39,971 bases of DNA from a virus. Each line of letters opens with the position of its first letter. The stretch's first letter is position 1. Of the stretch, positions 1-6,626 are shown in pieces. The translations under genes and the position numbers were made by a program. Where the stretch lies: positions 1 through 39,971 of the IMG/VR virus record IMGVR_UViG_3300050821_009242. One strand, 5' to 3'. Under the pieces are notes generated by a model, which saw nothing but the letters and a program-made list of their open reading frames with translations, had not been told where the DNA came from and searched no databases.

Positions 1-97
1 GAGGGTCAACACGGTTTTTTCGTACTCGGTCATAGGACAGTCAGGGTGCTCAAGAGATTTCTCAAGATCATCCATGCTCGGCTCCTGAAGTAGATTG
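1..97. repeat. Terminal direct repeat, left copy (circular overlap)
   Basis: The first 97 bases are identical to 39875-39971. A gene reads intact across the join (39824-39949, minus strand), so the repeat most likely marks closure of a circular or circularly permuted molecule. It could instead be a short physical terminal redundancy. Bases 1-75 carry the 5' part of that gene on the minus strand, with its ATG at 75-73. Confidence 0.95.
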
Positions 98-355
98 AGA
101 CGCGCCATAATTCGCTTCGCCGCACCAGCAGCGTGGCGACTTGTGATCGTGAGGCCGCTCAGCCTCAATCGGTGGCAATTGCTTGCCGGCCTTCTTGAAC
201 ATGGCGACACGGAAATCCTCGCACATGCCGTCAAGTGTTGCCGAATCCAACACGGAGATCGGGAAGCTGCGATCCTTGCCATCACCATCATCTACAGCCA
301 CAACATAATTTGGCAGCGAGAACGGCTTTAGATCAATTTCAACTTTAACTTTCAC
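68..355 (-). CDS. Hypothetical phage protein, 95 residues
   Basis: The GTG start at 355 overlaps the stop of the upstream gene as GTGA, which argues for translational coupling and fixes the start. The N-terminal half alternates charged and hydrophobic residues like a small beta-rich fold (MKVKVEIDLKPFSLPNYVVA). The C-terminal third is polar and contains a CWCG pair near residues 76-79. I do not recognise a family. The gene belongs to the leftward operon of small accessory genes. Confidence 0.75.
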   Translation of the reverse strand: MKVKVEIDLKPFSLPNYVVAVDDGDGKDRSFPISVLDSATLDGMCEDFRVAMFKKAGKQLPPIEAERPHDHKSPRCWCGEANYGASQSTSGAEHG

Positions 356-762
356 TTAGACTCTCCTGCGTCACTCGCTTGTGGCAACTCCGCGTAAGTC
401 GCGATCCCTTTTTTCTCAGTGATTTTTCCGACTTCCTTAAGCCGAATGAACGCGCAACCCCACGGTGTTTTGAAGTGGTTCGCGACCATCGACACCTGGA
501 ACAGCGTTGCTGGCATCATCACATCGCCGTACTTCTCCGCGAACTCTTCACCGGCGAAGTTGCCCTTGGTCTCCTGGACGTAGCCCTTGCGAAATTCAAG
601 GAACTGCTCGCCGCTCATCTTGGAGACAACCTGCCAAGCGTCGTCGGCCACGCGACGGTAAATCTCGACATGCGTTACCAGGTCGTCGAGAGACTTGGCG
701 GCCTTCAGACCCTTGGCGTAGTCCTCGTCGCACGCGCTGAGATAGTTGATCGGCAAACTCAC
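352..762 (-). CDS. Hypothetical phage protein, 136 residues
   Basis: I place the start at GTG 762, preceded by a strong GGGGAGGTG site, rather than at the longer in-frame ATG at 930. The extension is Arg-rich and antisense-like, and it would overlap the better-supported gene at 779-970. The protein (MSLPINYLSACDEDYAKGL...) is predicted helical with a conserved-looking centre (KMSGEQFLEFRKGYV) and a polar tail ending ASDAGESK. The tail is encoded by one copy of the linker sequence that recurs at several gene junctions (353-385). No family recognised. Confidence 0.75.
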   Translation of the reverse strand: MSLPINYLSACDEDYAKGLKAAKSLDDLVTHVEIYRRVADDAWQVVSKMSGEQFLEFRKGYVQETKGNFAGEEFAEKYGDVMMPATLFQVSMVANHFKTPWGCAFIRLKEVGKITEKKGIATYAELPQASDAGESK

Positions 763-778
763 TTGACACCTCCCCGGT

Positions 779-970
779 TCATAGTGAACGTAGCCGCAAG
801 CCGAACGCTTCGGCGTGCGCGACCTTGGAGCGATGCGCGGTCCAATGCTTCGCGTAAGCCTTGTGCTTTTCGCGATGCGCCGCAGCCATCGGATTACCCT
901 TCGGCGTGTAGCCTTGATCGGGCAACACACGGCTCGCGACCTTGGTCATCGAGCGCAAATACTTCTTCAA
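779..970 (-). CDS. Small basic hypothetical protein, 63 residues
   Basis: The TTG start at 970 is preceded by AAAGGAG at good spacing and overlaps the upstream stop as TTGA, so coupling supports a non-ATG start. The product is very basic and His-rich (AHREKHKAYAKHWTAHRSK around residues 31-49), which would suit nucleic-acid binding, but no named fold is visible. A longer in-frame reading back to 1072 has no ribosome site and runs antiparallel to nothing real, so I prefer the short form. Confidence 0.65.
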   Translation of the reverse strand: MKKYLRSMTKVASRVLPDQGYTPKGNPMAAAHREKHKAYAKHWTAHRSKVAHAEAFGLRLRSL

Positions 971-1308
971 GTCTGTTCTCCTTTCGTTTCCATACCTGTC
1001 AGTAGTGGGCCCATACCCGCCAGTAGGGCCCTGGCTCTCGCTCGAGCATCCCATTCGCTCACGTTGCGCCAATCCTCTGCGACGAGTTCGCGCAGCCCCG
1101 CCTCAAGCTTGTGGATGCGGTCCTCAGCCTTCTTTGCCCGCAGCCACAATGCCTCGTAGCCTTCTCCTAATGCTGGTAGACGCGACTTTTCAGCGGCGAG
1201 CTCGGCGGCGAGGGCGTCGTAGTCGGCCTTAGACATCCAACGTCCGTCCTCATGCTCTGACATGTGGGCGCGATGGTCGGTGCTTTCGATGGTGTAGGTT
1301 TTAACCAT
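967..1308 (-). CDS. Hypothetical coiled-coil protein, 113 residues
   Basis: The ATG at 1308 overlaps the end of the DUF5131 gene by 8 bp. The middle and C-terminal parts are Ala/Glu/Lys/Arg-rich helix (LAAELAAEKSRLPALGEGY, then AKKAEDRIHKLEAGLRELV), suggesting a coiled coil. A motif DWRNVSEWDARARARALL follows, of a type seen in many uncharacterised phage proteins. Internal ATG codons at residues 16 and 25 are alternative starts. Function unknown. Confidence 0.7.
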   Translation of the reverse strand: MVKTYTIESTDHRAHMSEHEDGRWMSKADYDALAAELAAEKSRLPALGEGYEALWLRAKKAEDRIHKLEAGLRELVAEDWRNVSEWDARARARALLAGMGPLLTGMETKGEQT

Positions 1309-2083
1309 GCTTGGAGTCTCTTTGCAGTGCTGTCATAGGCCACTGGCGAACCTGTAAATAGCTAGGGAAGCTGTCGAAATCCTTAAACGTCGGCCAGTTA
1401 GCCTGCGATCCCTGCTTCATGAAAAAGGCCGTTTCAGTCACAGCGCATTGCGCGCGAATGAAGTCAGCCCACTCGCGCTCCATTGGCCTTGCGCCGTGGC
1501 CGCTCTCGCCGCCGACGATCACCCAATCGAGATGGTCAAATCGGTCTACGAATCTGATCGGCCCTAACAGGGGCTCGCATGACAGAAACCGAACACGCGC
1601 TGGTTGCATCAGTAGCTTCGGGATATCGCGGTCGGCCTCTTCCTGGTTGACCACGCTGATTCCAAGCCACACGTTCGGAGGCCATATCGTTCCGAACGGC
1701 ACCATCTTTGCGACATTGCCGATTCGCTTCGTCAGGATCAGCCAGTCAAGGTTTGGCGTCTTACGGATCAGATCCCATAGCATCTCGCGAACTGGCGGCA
1801 GATCGTCGGCGTTGTCGAATACATCGGCCATTGAGGCGCAGAACACCCGCAGCCGTTTACCCGCTTTCCTGGCCTTACGCTCCCACCGGAGCGGCGCAGA
1901 CCAATGTTCCTCACCGAAGAACCGGCGCTCGCCGTTAGGCTCCCAGAGCGTCGTATGGTGCGGCAGAAGACGCGCAGCAAAGGATTTGGCGTAGCAGTTC
2001 TTGCAGCCCGGCGAGACTTCGGCGCAGCCCCACCACGGGTTAAACGTCGCGTCAGTCCACTCGATTGCGCTGTTTTCAGCCAC
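1301..2083 (-). CDS. Gp37/Gp68-like DUF5131 family protein
   Basis: The product of 260 residues begins MAENSAIEWTDATFNPWWGC. The GTG start at 2083 has an AGGGAGGTG site; a longer ATG reading to 2158 overlaps the upstream gene and lacks a site. Three cysteines (C20, C27, C30; CX6CX2C) in the WWGC...SPGCKNCYA segment are typical of the phage Gp37/Gp68 family (Pfam DUF5131), which resembles radical-SAM proteins in its cysteine cluster. Other family-like segments are RVFCASMADVFD, LDWLILTKR, VWLGISVVNQEEAD and WVIVGGESGHGARP. The reaction is not established, so a metal-cluster enzyme acting on nucleic acid is only an inference. Confidence 0.9.
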   Translation of the reverse strand: MAENSAIEWTDATFNPWWGCAEVSPGCKNCYAKSFAARLLPHHTTLWEPNGERRFFGEEHWSAPLRWERKARKAGKRLRVFCASMADVFDNADDLPPVREMLWDLIRKTPNLDWLILTKRIGNVAKMVPFGTIWPPNVWLGISVVNQEEADRDIPKLLMQPARVRFLSCEPLLGPIRFVDRFDHLDWVIVGGESGHGARPMEREWADFIRAQCAVTETAFFMKQGSQANWPTFKDFDSFPSYLQVRQWPMTALQRDSKHG

Positions 2084-2648
2084 TGACACCTCCCTTTGCA
2101 GACTGTTTCGGTTTGCGTGCGGAAATCTCGACGAGTCGTTTCTCAATAAGTTCCACATCGCGCCGCTTCCTATTCAGTTCGCTGCGCCAGTAGTGGACAG
2201 ACCACGCGTAATCCTTTCGCTTGTGCATCAGGTTACGCAATTCCTGGTCAGCCTTCTCCTTGTCGAGCCGTTTATTTTCCTCGTCGCAGCGGGCCGCGCA
2301 TGCGCCTTTATCCACAAATAAATCGTGAGCTGGCGTGTTGCTATAACTGTTGGCGTCCGGCGAAGATTCGGAGTACCAGATTTCCTCGCCTTCGATCCTG
2401 AAACGATTTGGCGTAAACAAGGTCGGAGTAAACCGATGTTCGTACTTCTTGACCTTGCCGCGCGCCGGTTCATATCCGTCCTGACAGGCGCGGCACTCAA
2501 GCTCGTATTCCTCGCCCGTGGCAATGCTGACCCGCAGCTTGCGAGTTCCAAGGCACTCAGGACAATCGACCCACCAGCTTTCGCAGCCGTAGGCCGCGTG
2601 CCAGACAGTAACGCCGAGTGCAAAAGGCAATTCTATTGTTGTAGTCAC
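2076..2648 (-). CDS. Zinc-finger hypothetical protein, 190 residues
   Basis: The N-terminal part carries two CXXC pairs (CPECLGTRKL near residue 29 and CRACQDGY near residue 52), a zinc-ribbon arrangement like the cysteine repeats of DnaJ. A helical, strongly charged C-terminal half follows (CDEENKRLDKEKADQELRNL, then a Lys/Arg-rich stretch). The start follows the integrase stop by 11 bp and the end overlaps the DUF5131 start by 8 bp. Probably nucleic-acid- or protein-binding; no specific function can be read. Confidence 0.8.
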   Translation of the reverse strand: MTTTIELPFALGVTVWHAAYGCESWWVDCPECLGTRKLRVSIATGEEYELECRACQDGYEPARGKVKKYEHRFTPTLFTPNRFRIEGEEIWYSESSPDANSYSNTPAHDLFVDKGACAARCDEENKRLDKEKADQELRNLMHKRKDYAWSVHYWRSELNRKRRDVELIEKRLVEISARKPKQSAKGGVSG

Positions 2649-2659
2649 AGTCTTTTCCC

Positions 2660-3508
2660 TTATCTGTCGCTCATCACAGCGACCTTCACGAAGCGCCGGT
2701 TGCGGTCATAGATGCGCCGGGTAATCGCGCTGTTTTGGTGACCGGCAAGCAGCGACGCTGCCATCATGTCCGGATTGTCAGACACCGCTTTGGCGCGAAG
2801 ATCATGAAAGTGAAACCGCTCATGCCCAGCGGCTTCCCAGGCTCGACATCGGCGCTGCCATTCGGCACGAAACCCGTCCTCGGTGTAGCGCAGGCCGTGC
2901 TTCGTCCGCAGCACGTACTCGCGCGGCCAATGAGGTTCCATGAGCCATGCGCGGTCCAGAATCTTTTCAACTTGTTCCGAAAGCTCTACCGCCAGCTTCT
3001 TGCGGCCGCTAGACTTCCCCTGGTCGATCTCGATGTGCCACTGATCGCGCGGCAGGTTTTCGGTCTTTATCTGAGACCACTTAAGTCCAAGGAGATCGCC
3101 CTGGCGCTGGCTGGTTACGCGCGCGAGATCCATTGCGATCTGAAACTGCGGCCGACACGTCGCTCGGAATGCCAAAAACTCTTTTGTGCTCACGTATCGC
3201 TCACGCGGACTCGTCGGCCAGCGCTCGATCACCGTGCAAGGATTCGTGAGATTCAAGTCCAAGCACCAGCGGCCCATGGCCTTCTTGAAGACCGTCGACA
3301 GGATGGTGACCATGCGATTGCGATGAACACGCCCGGTTGGCACGTTGATGAACTCGGCAACGTCCTTGGGGCGCATGTCGACGACATCCTTGTGGCCAAA
3401 CGCGCGGCGCAGGATGATGATGATCGACCTATAGTCGCGCTGCGAACGCCACTGCAGACGCGGAATGCACTCGGCCTCGTAGAGGTCGAATAGATCGTTC
3501 ATGGTCAC
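2660..3508 (-). CDS. int: Tyrosine recombinase (phage integrase)
   Basis: The protein has 282 residues. The N-terminal ~100 residues look like a core-binding domain. The catalytic domain shows R135 in TSQRQGDLLGLKW, a basic strand (SSGRKKLAVEL), H235-x-x-R238 in HFHDLRAKA, H257 in LAGHQNSAIT and the nucleophile Y267 in RRIYDR, so the R-K-H-R-H-Y set appears complete. The GTG start overlaps the ATPase stop as GTGA. The short length suggests a reduced arm-binding domain. The gene is buried in an operon, with only 11 bp on its 3' side, so attP is not in an obvious intergenic space beside it. Confidence 0.93.
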   Translation of the reverse strand: MTMNDLFDLYEAECIPRLQWRSQRDYRSIIIILRRAFGHKDVVDMRPKDVAEFINVPTGRVHRNRMVTILSTVFKKAMGRWCLDLNLTNPCTVIERWPTSPRERYVSTKEFLAFRATCRPQFQIAMDLARVTSQRQGDLLGLKWSQIKTENLPRDQWHIEIDQGKSSGRKKLAVELSEQVEKILDRAWLMEPHWPREYVLRTKHGLRYTEDGFRAEWQRRCRAWEAAGHERFHFHDLRAKAVSDNPDMMAASLLAGHQNSAITRRIYDRNRRFVKVAVMSDR

Positions 3509-4440
3509 GTGCGCAGCGCCTCTTTCTGACCGTCGTACACGGCCTTGAGTTTCTTCATCGCCTTCTCGTCGCGAATGGCCTTGGCCTTGGTGTATGCGGT
3601 ACCGAACGCCGTCTCAAGAGCCTTCAAGGTGGTGACATCCATCGTCATGCACAGCGCGTCCAGTTCATCCTCGGTGAGCGGCACAGGTGGCGCGCCGGCG
3701 GCCCACAGAGCCACACCGCGCCCGGACTCCTCGCTGATGGGCTTATCGAGTGAGAACATGGCGCGGTGCTGCTCCTGCAGCTTTATGGGCTTTGGCATCC
3801 CTGGGGCATCGGCGGTGAGTAGGAACGATGTTGTCAGCTCGAAGGGCAAGTTCTTCTCGCACACCGGAATCCAGCCATCCAGGCCCGTGACCGACTTCTT
3901 CGGCACGATCAGCATCTTGCCGGTTTTATCGTCTCGCACCATGTCGACCTTCTCCTCGGCGCGAAAGCATAAGATCAGGTGCGCGCGGATCTGCAGGAGG
4001 CGCTGCACCATTTTCTTGTGGTCCATTTTTGGACTAATCCACGCGGACATCTTCACCCGCTCGCGCTTCTCCCAGTCCTGGCCGGCCATGCGCTCGAGCT
4101 CCGCCTCGTGCATCTCGAGCACACCGCCCTCTCCAGCCCATTCGTGGCTCATGGAGTCGACCACGATGCATGGATACTTGGCATCGTCGGCGGCAAAGAT
4201 CGCCTCGGCGTAGGCTTGGGGGCTGAACGGCGGCTTTAAGTCCCCGTGATCGAACTTGAACTGATCCGCGTAGTGCTTCGCGCGGCCGGCCTCCGTGTCA
4301 ATCACCGCGAAGGGCTTGCCGCCTGAGATGCCGGATGCTAGGCGCATCGCGGAGAACGTCTTGCCGCTCCCCGTGCCGCCGGCCAGGCCGATTAAGAGGC
4401 CCACCTGTTCGCGGATTGCCGGTTTGAATTGAAAGCTCAC
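3505..4440 (-). CDS. P-loop ATPase, possible Sak4-type annealing protein
   Basis: The protein has 311 residues. GTG 4440 overlaps the nuclease stop as GTGA; a longer reading to 4542 would run inside that gene and is unlikely. A Walker A motif GGTGSGKT lies at residues 21-28 and a Walker B-like segment YPCIVVDS near residue 100, followed by SHEWAGEGGV. This is the layout of phage AAA_24/RecA-core ATPases. Such proteins next to a RecE-like nuclease can act as single-strand annealing recombinases (Sak4 group). That role is inferred from the neighbour; a general recombination or replication ATPase remains possible. The C-terminal ~70 residues are helical and Lys-rich. Confidence 0.85.
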   Translation of the reverse strand: MSFQFKPAIREQVGLLIGLAGGTGSGKTFSAMRLASGISGGKPFAVIDTEAGRAKHYADQFKFDHGDLKPPFSPQAYAEAIFAADDAKYPCIVVDSMSHEWAGEGGVLEMHEAELERMAGQDWEKRERVKMSAWISPKMDHKKMVQRLLQIRAHLILCFRAEEKVDMVRDDKTGKMLIVPKKSVTGLDGWIPVCEKNLPFELTTSFLLTADAPGMPKPIKLQEQHRAMFSLDKPISEESGRGVALWAAGAPPVPLTEDELDALCMTMDVTTLKALETAFGTAYTKAKAIRDEKAMKKLKAVYDGQKEALRT

Positions 4441-5267
4441 GCGAACTCCTCGGCCTGGGTCAAGTCCCAGGGCGCAGGCTCGGCCCAGTGGATGCGCGTG
4501 TTGTACGCGGGCCAGGAATCGGTTTTTAGGCACTTGCTCCACAGCTCCTGCGCCTTTGACACCTTGGTTTGACCCACGAAGCGGTAGGAATTGGACAAGG
4601 ACACCAGAGAGCAGGCGTAGGGCGGGGTGATCTCTTGGGCTAAAAAGACGAAGGCCGGAAGCGCGCCGGTAAGCACCTCGATGCCTCGGGAGTAAAACTC
4701 AGCTTGGCAATCGTACCCCATGCGGCCGATCTGGCGCGAGAAGACGCCTGGAGCGGCACTGGCGGTTGATTTGTAGTCCAGCAGGATTTTACGATCCTTT
4801 GACATGATGTCGGGTCGTGCCCGGCACCACACCTCGCCATCCTGCCAAACCAGCGTGTGCTCTGGATCGCCGTCGTCCAAAATACCGGCAAGCTCCGTGG
4901 TGGCGATGAACTTTCGAGCCGCATCGCACATCTCCTTGATGTCGGCGTATTGGCGCTCCAAGACCGCGTACTTGCCGGCGGCTTGCGCGGCATCCCGCGC
5001 CTCTTTCGCCGCCTTAGTGCGCCAGTCTTCGGCCTCGACACGCACGATACGCTCCTCGGATTTTTCGAGCAGCATCATGTGCGCGGCCGATCCTAAGTCA
5101 AAGCGGCTATCCTGCTCTGGCTTATAGTTCGGGTTCAACCGCGGGTGTGCAAGCCAGGCGTGCAGCGGGGACTGCTCTAGGAGGATGTTCGCGATCGATG
5201 AGGACAGTGAGGCGCTCGGGGCCGGGTCCGCATGATACTCCTCAGCGGATAAGGCCTCGATGCTCAT
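4437..5267 (-). CDS. RecE/RecB-like PDDEXK exonuclease
   Basis: The protein has 276 residues. Motifs of the RecB/RecE exonuclease fold are in order: GSAAH (59-63), ARPDIM with D153, LLDYK with D164 and K166, and QAEFY (Q188 to Y192, the QxxxY motif). The Ala/Lys/Glu-rich 85-120 segment is helical. The family (DUF3799/PDDEXK_1-like) degrades double-stranded ends 5' to 3' to expose single strands for annealing. It is coupled by overlaps to the ATPase downstream (GTGA) and a small gene upstream (ATGA), giving a two-component recombination cassette beside the integrase. Confidence 0.9.
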   Translation of the reverse strand: MSIEALSAEEYHADPAPSASLSSSIANILLEQSPLHAWLAHPRLNPNYKPEQDSRFDLGSAAHMMLLEKSEERIVRVEAEDWRTKAAKEARDAAQAAGKYAVLERQYADIKEMCDAARKFIATTELAGILDDGDPEHTLVWQDGEVWCRARPDIMSKDRKILLDYKSTASAAPGVFSRQIGRMGYDCQAEFYSRGIEVLTGALPAFVFLAQEITPPYACSLVSLSNSYRFVGQTKVSKAQELWSKCLKTDSWPAYNTRIHWAEPAPWDLTQAEEFA

Positions 5268-5464
5268 ACTTCACGCTCATCGAGCACGGTGATTTCCGGC
5301 CGCGTGCTTTTCGCCTTGGCCATGCTCTCTAGGCGTTCGCGCATTTTGGCTTGGTCGGAGCCGCTGTGCACGCAGTACCAAGTGTCGGTGGCGGCTAGAT
5401 ACTGCTCCACTCGAAACCACGGCTGCAGCTCGGCGTCGTGGTCCTGGACGAGGCGCAGCTTCAT
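5264..5464 (-). CDS. Small hypothetical protein, 66 residues
   Basis: The ATG at 5464 has an AAGGAG site five bases upstream and overlaps the 38-residue gene upstream as ATGA; its own stop overlaps the exonuclease start as ATGA. The sequence (MKLRLVQDHDAELQPWFRVEQY) looks like a small alpha/beta domain with aromatic residues (W33-equivalent TWYCVHSG) followed by a Lys/Glu-rich helix. No family recognised. Confidence 0.8.
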   Translation of the reverse strand: MKLRLVQDHDAELQPWFRVEQYLAATDTWYCVHSGSDQAKMRERLESMAKAKSTRPEITVLDEREV

Positions 5465-5577
5465 GCGAGCTCCTTGATCAACTCGTAGGCGCGCTCGAAG
5501 CTTGCGCACGAGATGATGGCCTGACCGTCGGCGTTATAGACCGACCAGAAGCCGTTGTTGTGTAGTCGGATGCTCAT
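5461..5577 (-). CDS. Tiny hypothetical protein, 38 residues
   Basis: The reading MSIRLHNNGFWSVYNADGQ...ELIKELA is flanked by ATGA overlaps at both ends: its ATG with the membrane-protein stop upstream, and its TGA with the 66-residue gene downstream. This coupling, the lack of any other gene in the interval and a sensible fold (two short strands and an amphipathic helix) support a real gene. Its function is unknown. Confidence 0.75.
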   Translation of the reverse strand: MSIRLHNNGFWSVYNADGQAIISCASFERAYELIKELA

Positions 5578-5777
5578 GAGTTTAGATCCTTCAAGTCCTG
5601 CATGATGGCGAATCGGCCACGCTCCTCGGCGGGCAGCGTCGCCAGAAGCTTGCGCATGTCGCGCTTGTGGGCTCGGTCGCGCTTGGCGATCGCGAGCAGC
5701 AGCGCCACGATGCCGCCCACCGCAAATGTGATGCCGAGGGTGAAAATGACGGCCAATGCCCAGCCGAAGCTATTCAT
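5574..5777 (-). CDS. Single-pass small membrane protein, 67 residues
   Basis: One long hydrophobic segment spans roughly residues 6-31 (GWALAVIFTLGITFAVGGIV then ALLLAIA). It is followed by a basic, then acidic, cytoplasmic-type tail (KRDRAHKRDMRKLL...). This topology suggests an inner-membrane anchor with the C-terminus inside. Start and stop overlap neighbours. As an early gene it could modify the host envelope, but no family is recognised. Confidence 0.8.
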   Translation of the reverse strand: MNSFGWALAVIFTLGITFAVGGIVALLLAIAKRDRAHKRDMRKLLATLPAEERGRFAIMQDLKDLNS

Positions 5778-5995
5778 TTCCTACCCCCCCCCAGGTTCAA
5801 CTGTTCGGGCGCCACCGTGTCGAGCACATCGAAGGCCTTCGCCTGCACGGCCTGGAACACGTCTTCCGTAGAGGAAGCGGTCGCGTCGAATATTTCGTTC
5901 GCATGCGCGCGGATGGCGCCGGCCAGCGTATTGGCGCGAACGTAGCGCTGGATCTCGCCGGTTTTCTTGTTGGTGACGGTGTAGATGCGGGACAC
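5774..5995 (-). CDS. First gene of the leftward operon, 73 residues, unknown
   Basis: The GTG start at 5995 has an AGGAG site and lies about 30 bp from the -10 box of the leftward promoter, so this is the promoter-proximal gene. The sequence MSRIYTVTNKKTGEIQRYVR resembles a short beta-hairpin, then a helix (ANTLAGAIRAHANEIF). Its 3' end includes a run of nine C on the plus strand (5784-5792), encoding GGG. That tract could be prone to slippage, which would change only the last few residues or the overlap with the next gene. Confidence 0.8.
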   Translation of the reverse strand: MSRIYTVTNKKTGEIQRYVRANTLAGAIRAHANEIFDATASSTEDVFQAVQAKAFDVLDTVAPEQLNLGGGRK

Positions 5996-6008
5996 GGTTG
6001 AACTCCTG

Positions 6009-6037
6009 TTGCGTTTTTCGACCTTGAAGCGTATGTT
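6009..6037 (+). promoter_or_regulatory. Weak candidate rightward promoter for the HTH gene
   Basis: TTGCGT (6009-6014), 17 bp, then TATGTT (6032-6037). Match to consensus is only moderate, but spacing is ideal and it faces the HTH gene, overlapping the leftward promoter. A start near 6044 would leave almost no leader before the ATG at 6055. Confidence 0.35.
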
Positions 6038-6046
6038 AAGCGCATG
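6027..6046 (+). promoter_or_regulatory. Candidate operator: two direct repeats AAGCGYATG
   Basis: AAGCGTATG (6027-6035) and AAGCGCATG (6038-6046) repeat with an 11-bp period, placing them on one face of the helix. They sit across the -10 region of the leftward promoter and between the two divergent genes, where a phage repressor would bind. A related AAGCGTAT occurs at 6792-6799 over another putative promoter. Confidence 0.45.
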
Positions 6047-6061
6047 AAGTCAGTATGTCAA
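6033..6061 (-). promoter_or_regulatory. Strong leftward sigma70-type promoter
   Basis: On the minus strand TTGACA (6061-6056) is separated by exactly 17 bp from TAACAT (6038-6033). It should start the leftward operon with the 73-residue gene at 5995. The -35 box overlaps the first codons of the divergent HTH gene, so repressor expression and leftward transcription are physically interlocked. Confidence 0.75.
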
Positions 6062-6249
6062 CAGCGTCGATGAGCAAAATCCGTGAACTGCGTCTCAAGC
6101 AGAATTTGACGCAGCAGCAGTTCGCCTCGCTGCTGCGCACCGATCAGTCCTTGGTGTCGAAGTGGGAGACCGGCCGGCATAAGCCCGTGCAGAGCACCAA
6201 AGCGAAGATCGCGCAGGTCTTAAAAGTCGAAGTGAGCGAGCTGCTGTGA
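6055..6249 (+). CDS. Cro/CI-type helix-turn-helix regulator, 64 residues
   Basis: A single XRE-type DNA-binding domain fills the protein: KIRELRLKQNLTQQQFASLL, then the recognition part TDQSLVSKWETGRHKP, then KIAQVLKVEVSELL. There is no C-terminal dimerisation or peptidase domain, so it resembles Cro or a minimal repressor rather than lambda CI. An internal ATG at 6070 (MSKIREL) is an equally plausible start; neither has a strong ribosome site. It is divergent from the leftward operon, whose promoter overlaps its start, so it probably controls the early switch. Confidence 0.88.
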   Translation: MSTASMSKIRELRLKQNLTQQQFASLLRTDQSLVSKWETGRHKPVQSTKAKIAQVLKVEVSELL

Positions 6250-6626
6250 CGGCGCACATGTCCGTAGAGGAATTCAAGGCGCTGGCGGTCCCGCCGAAGC
6301 GCTTGAAGTACGGCAACAAGCGCACCGAAGTCGACGGCTTCATGTTCGATTCCAAGCTCGAGGTGCAGCGCTACGAGGAGTTGAAACTCGCGCGCCGCAT
6401 GGGGTTCGTTGAATGGTTCATTTGCCAAGCGCCTTTTAGACTGGTTGGCGGCATCATCTACCGCGCGGATTTTTTGGTGGTGTGGTCGGCTAAGTCGAAT
6501 ATCGGCCACACGGTCACGGTTGAGGATTGTAAGGGGTGCCGAACGCGGCTATCAATAACTAAAATCAAACAAGTCGAGGAACTTTATGGACTCAAAGTTA
6601 CCATCATCACGCGCCGTCGACGCTGA
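6246..6626 (+). CDS. DUF1064 family nuclease, resolvase-like
   Basis: The protein has 126 residues; its GTG start overlaps the regulator stop as GTGA. The pattern KYGNKRTEVDGFMFDSKLE near residues 21-39, RADFLV with D75, and VEDCKG (E93, K96) followed by KIKQVEELYG matches DUF1064, a phage family related to T7 endonuclease I type PDDEXK enzymes. A role in resolving branched replication or recombination DNA is inferred. The 3' end overlaps the next gene by 41 bp in another frame. Confidence 0.88.
   Translation: MTAHMSVEEFKALAVPPKRLKYGNKRTEVDGFMFDSKLEVQRYEELKLARRMGFVEWFICQAPFRLVGGIIYRADFLVVWSAKSNIGHTVTVEDCKGCRTRLSITKIKQVEELYGLKVTIITRRRR

Noticed and set aside
379-1005. Long plus-strand ORF of 208 codons
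   Set aside because: It runs antisense across coupled minus-strand genes with good ribosome sites; the product is Arg/Leu/His-rich without domain character.
2735-3493. Plus-strand ORF of 252 codons opposite the integrase
   Set aside because: The integrase frame has all catalytic residues in order; the opposite frame has no recognisable motif.
3545-4213. Plus-strand ORF of 222 codons opposite the ATPase
   Set aside because: Antisense shadow of a gene with clear Walker motifs; Ser/Arg/Cys-rich product typical of shadows.
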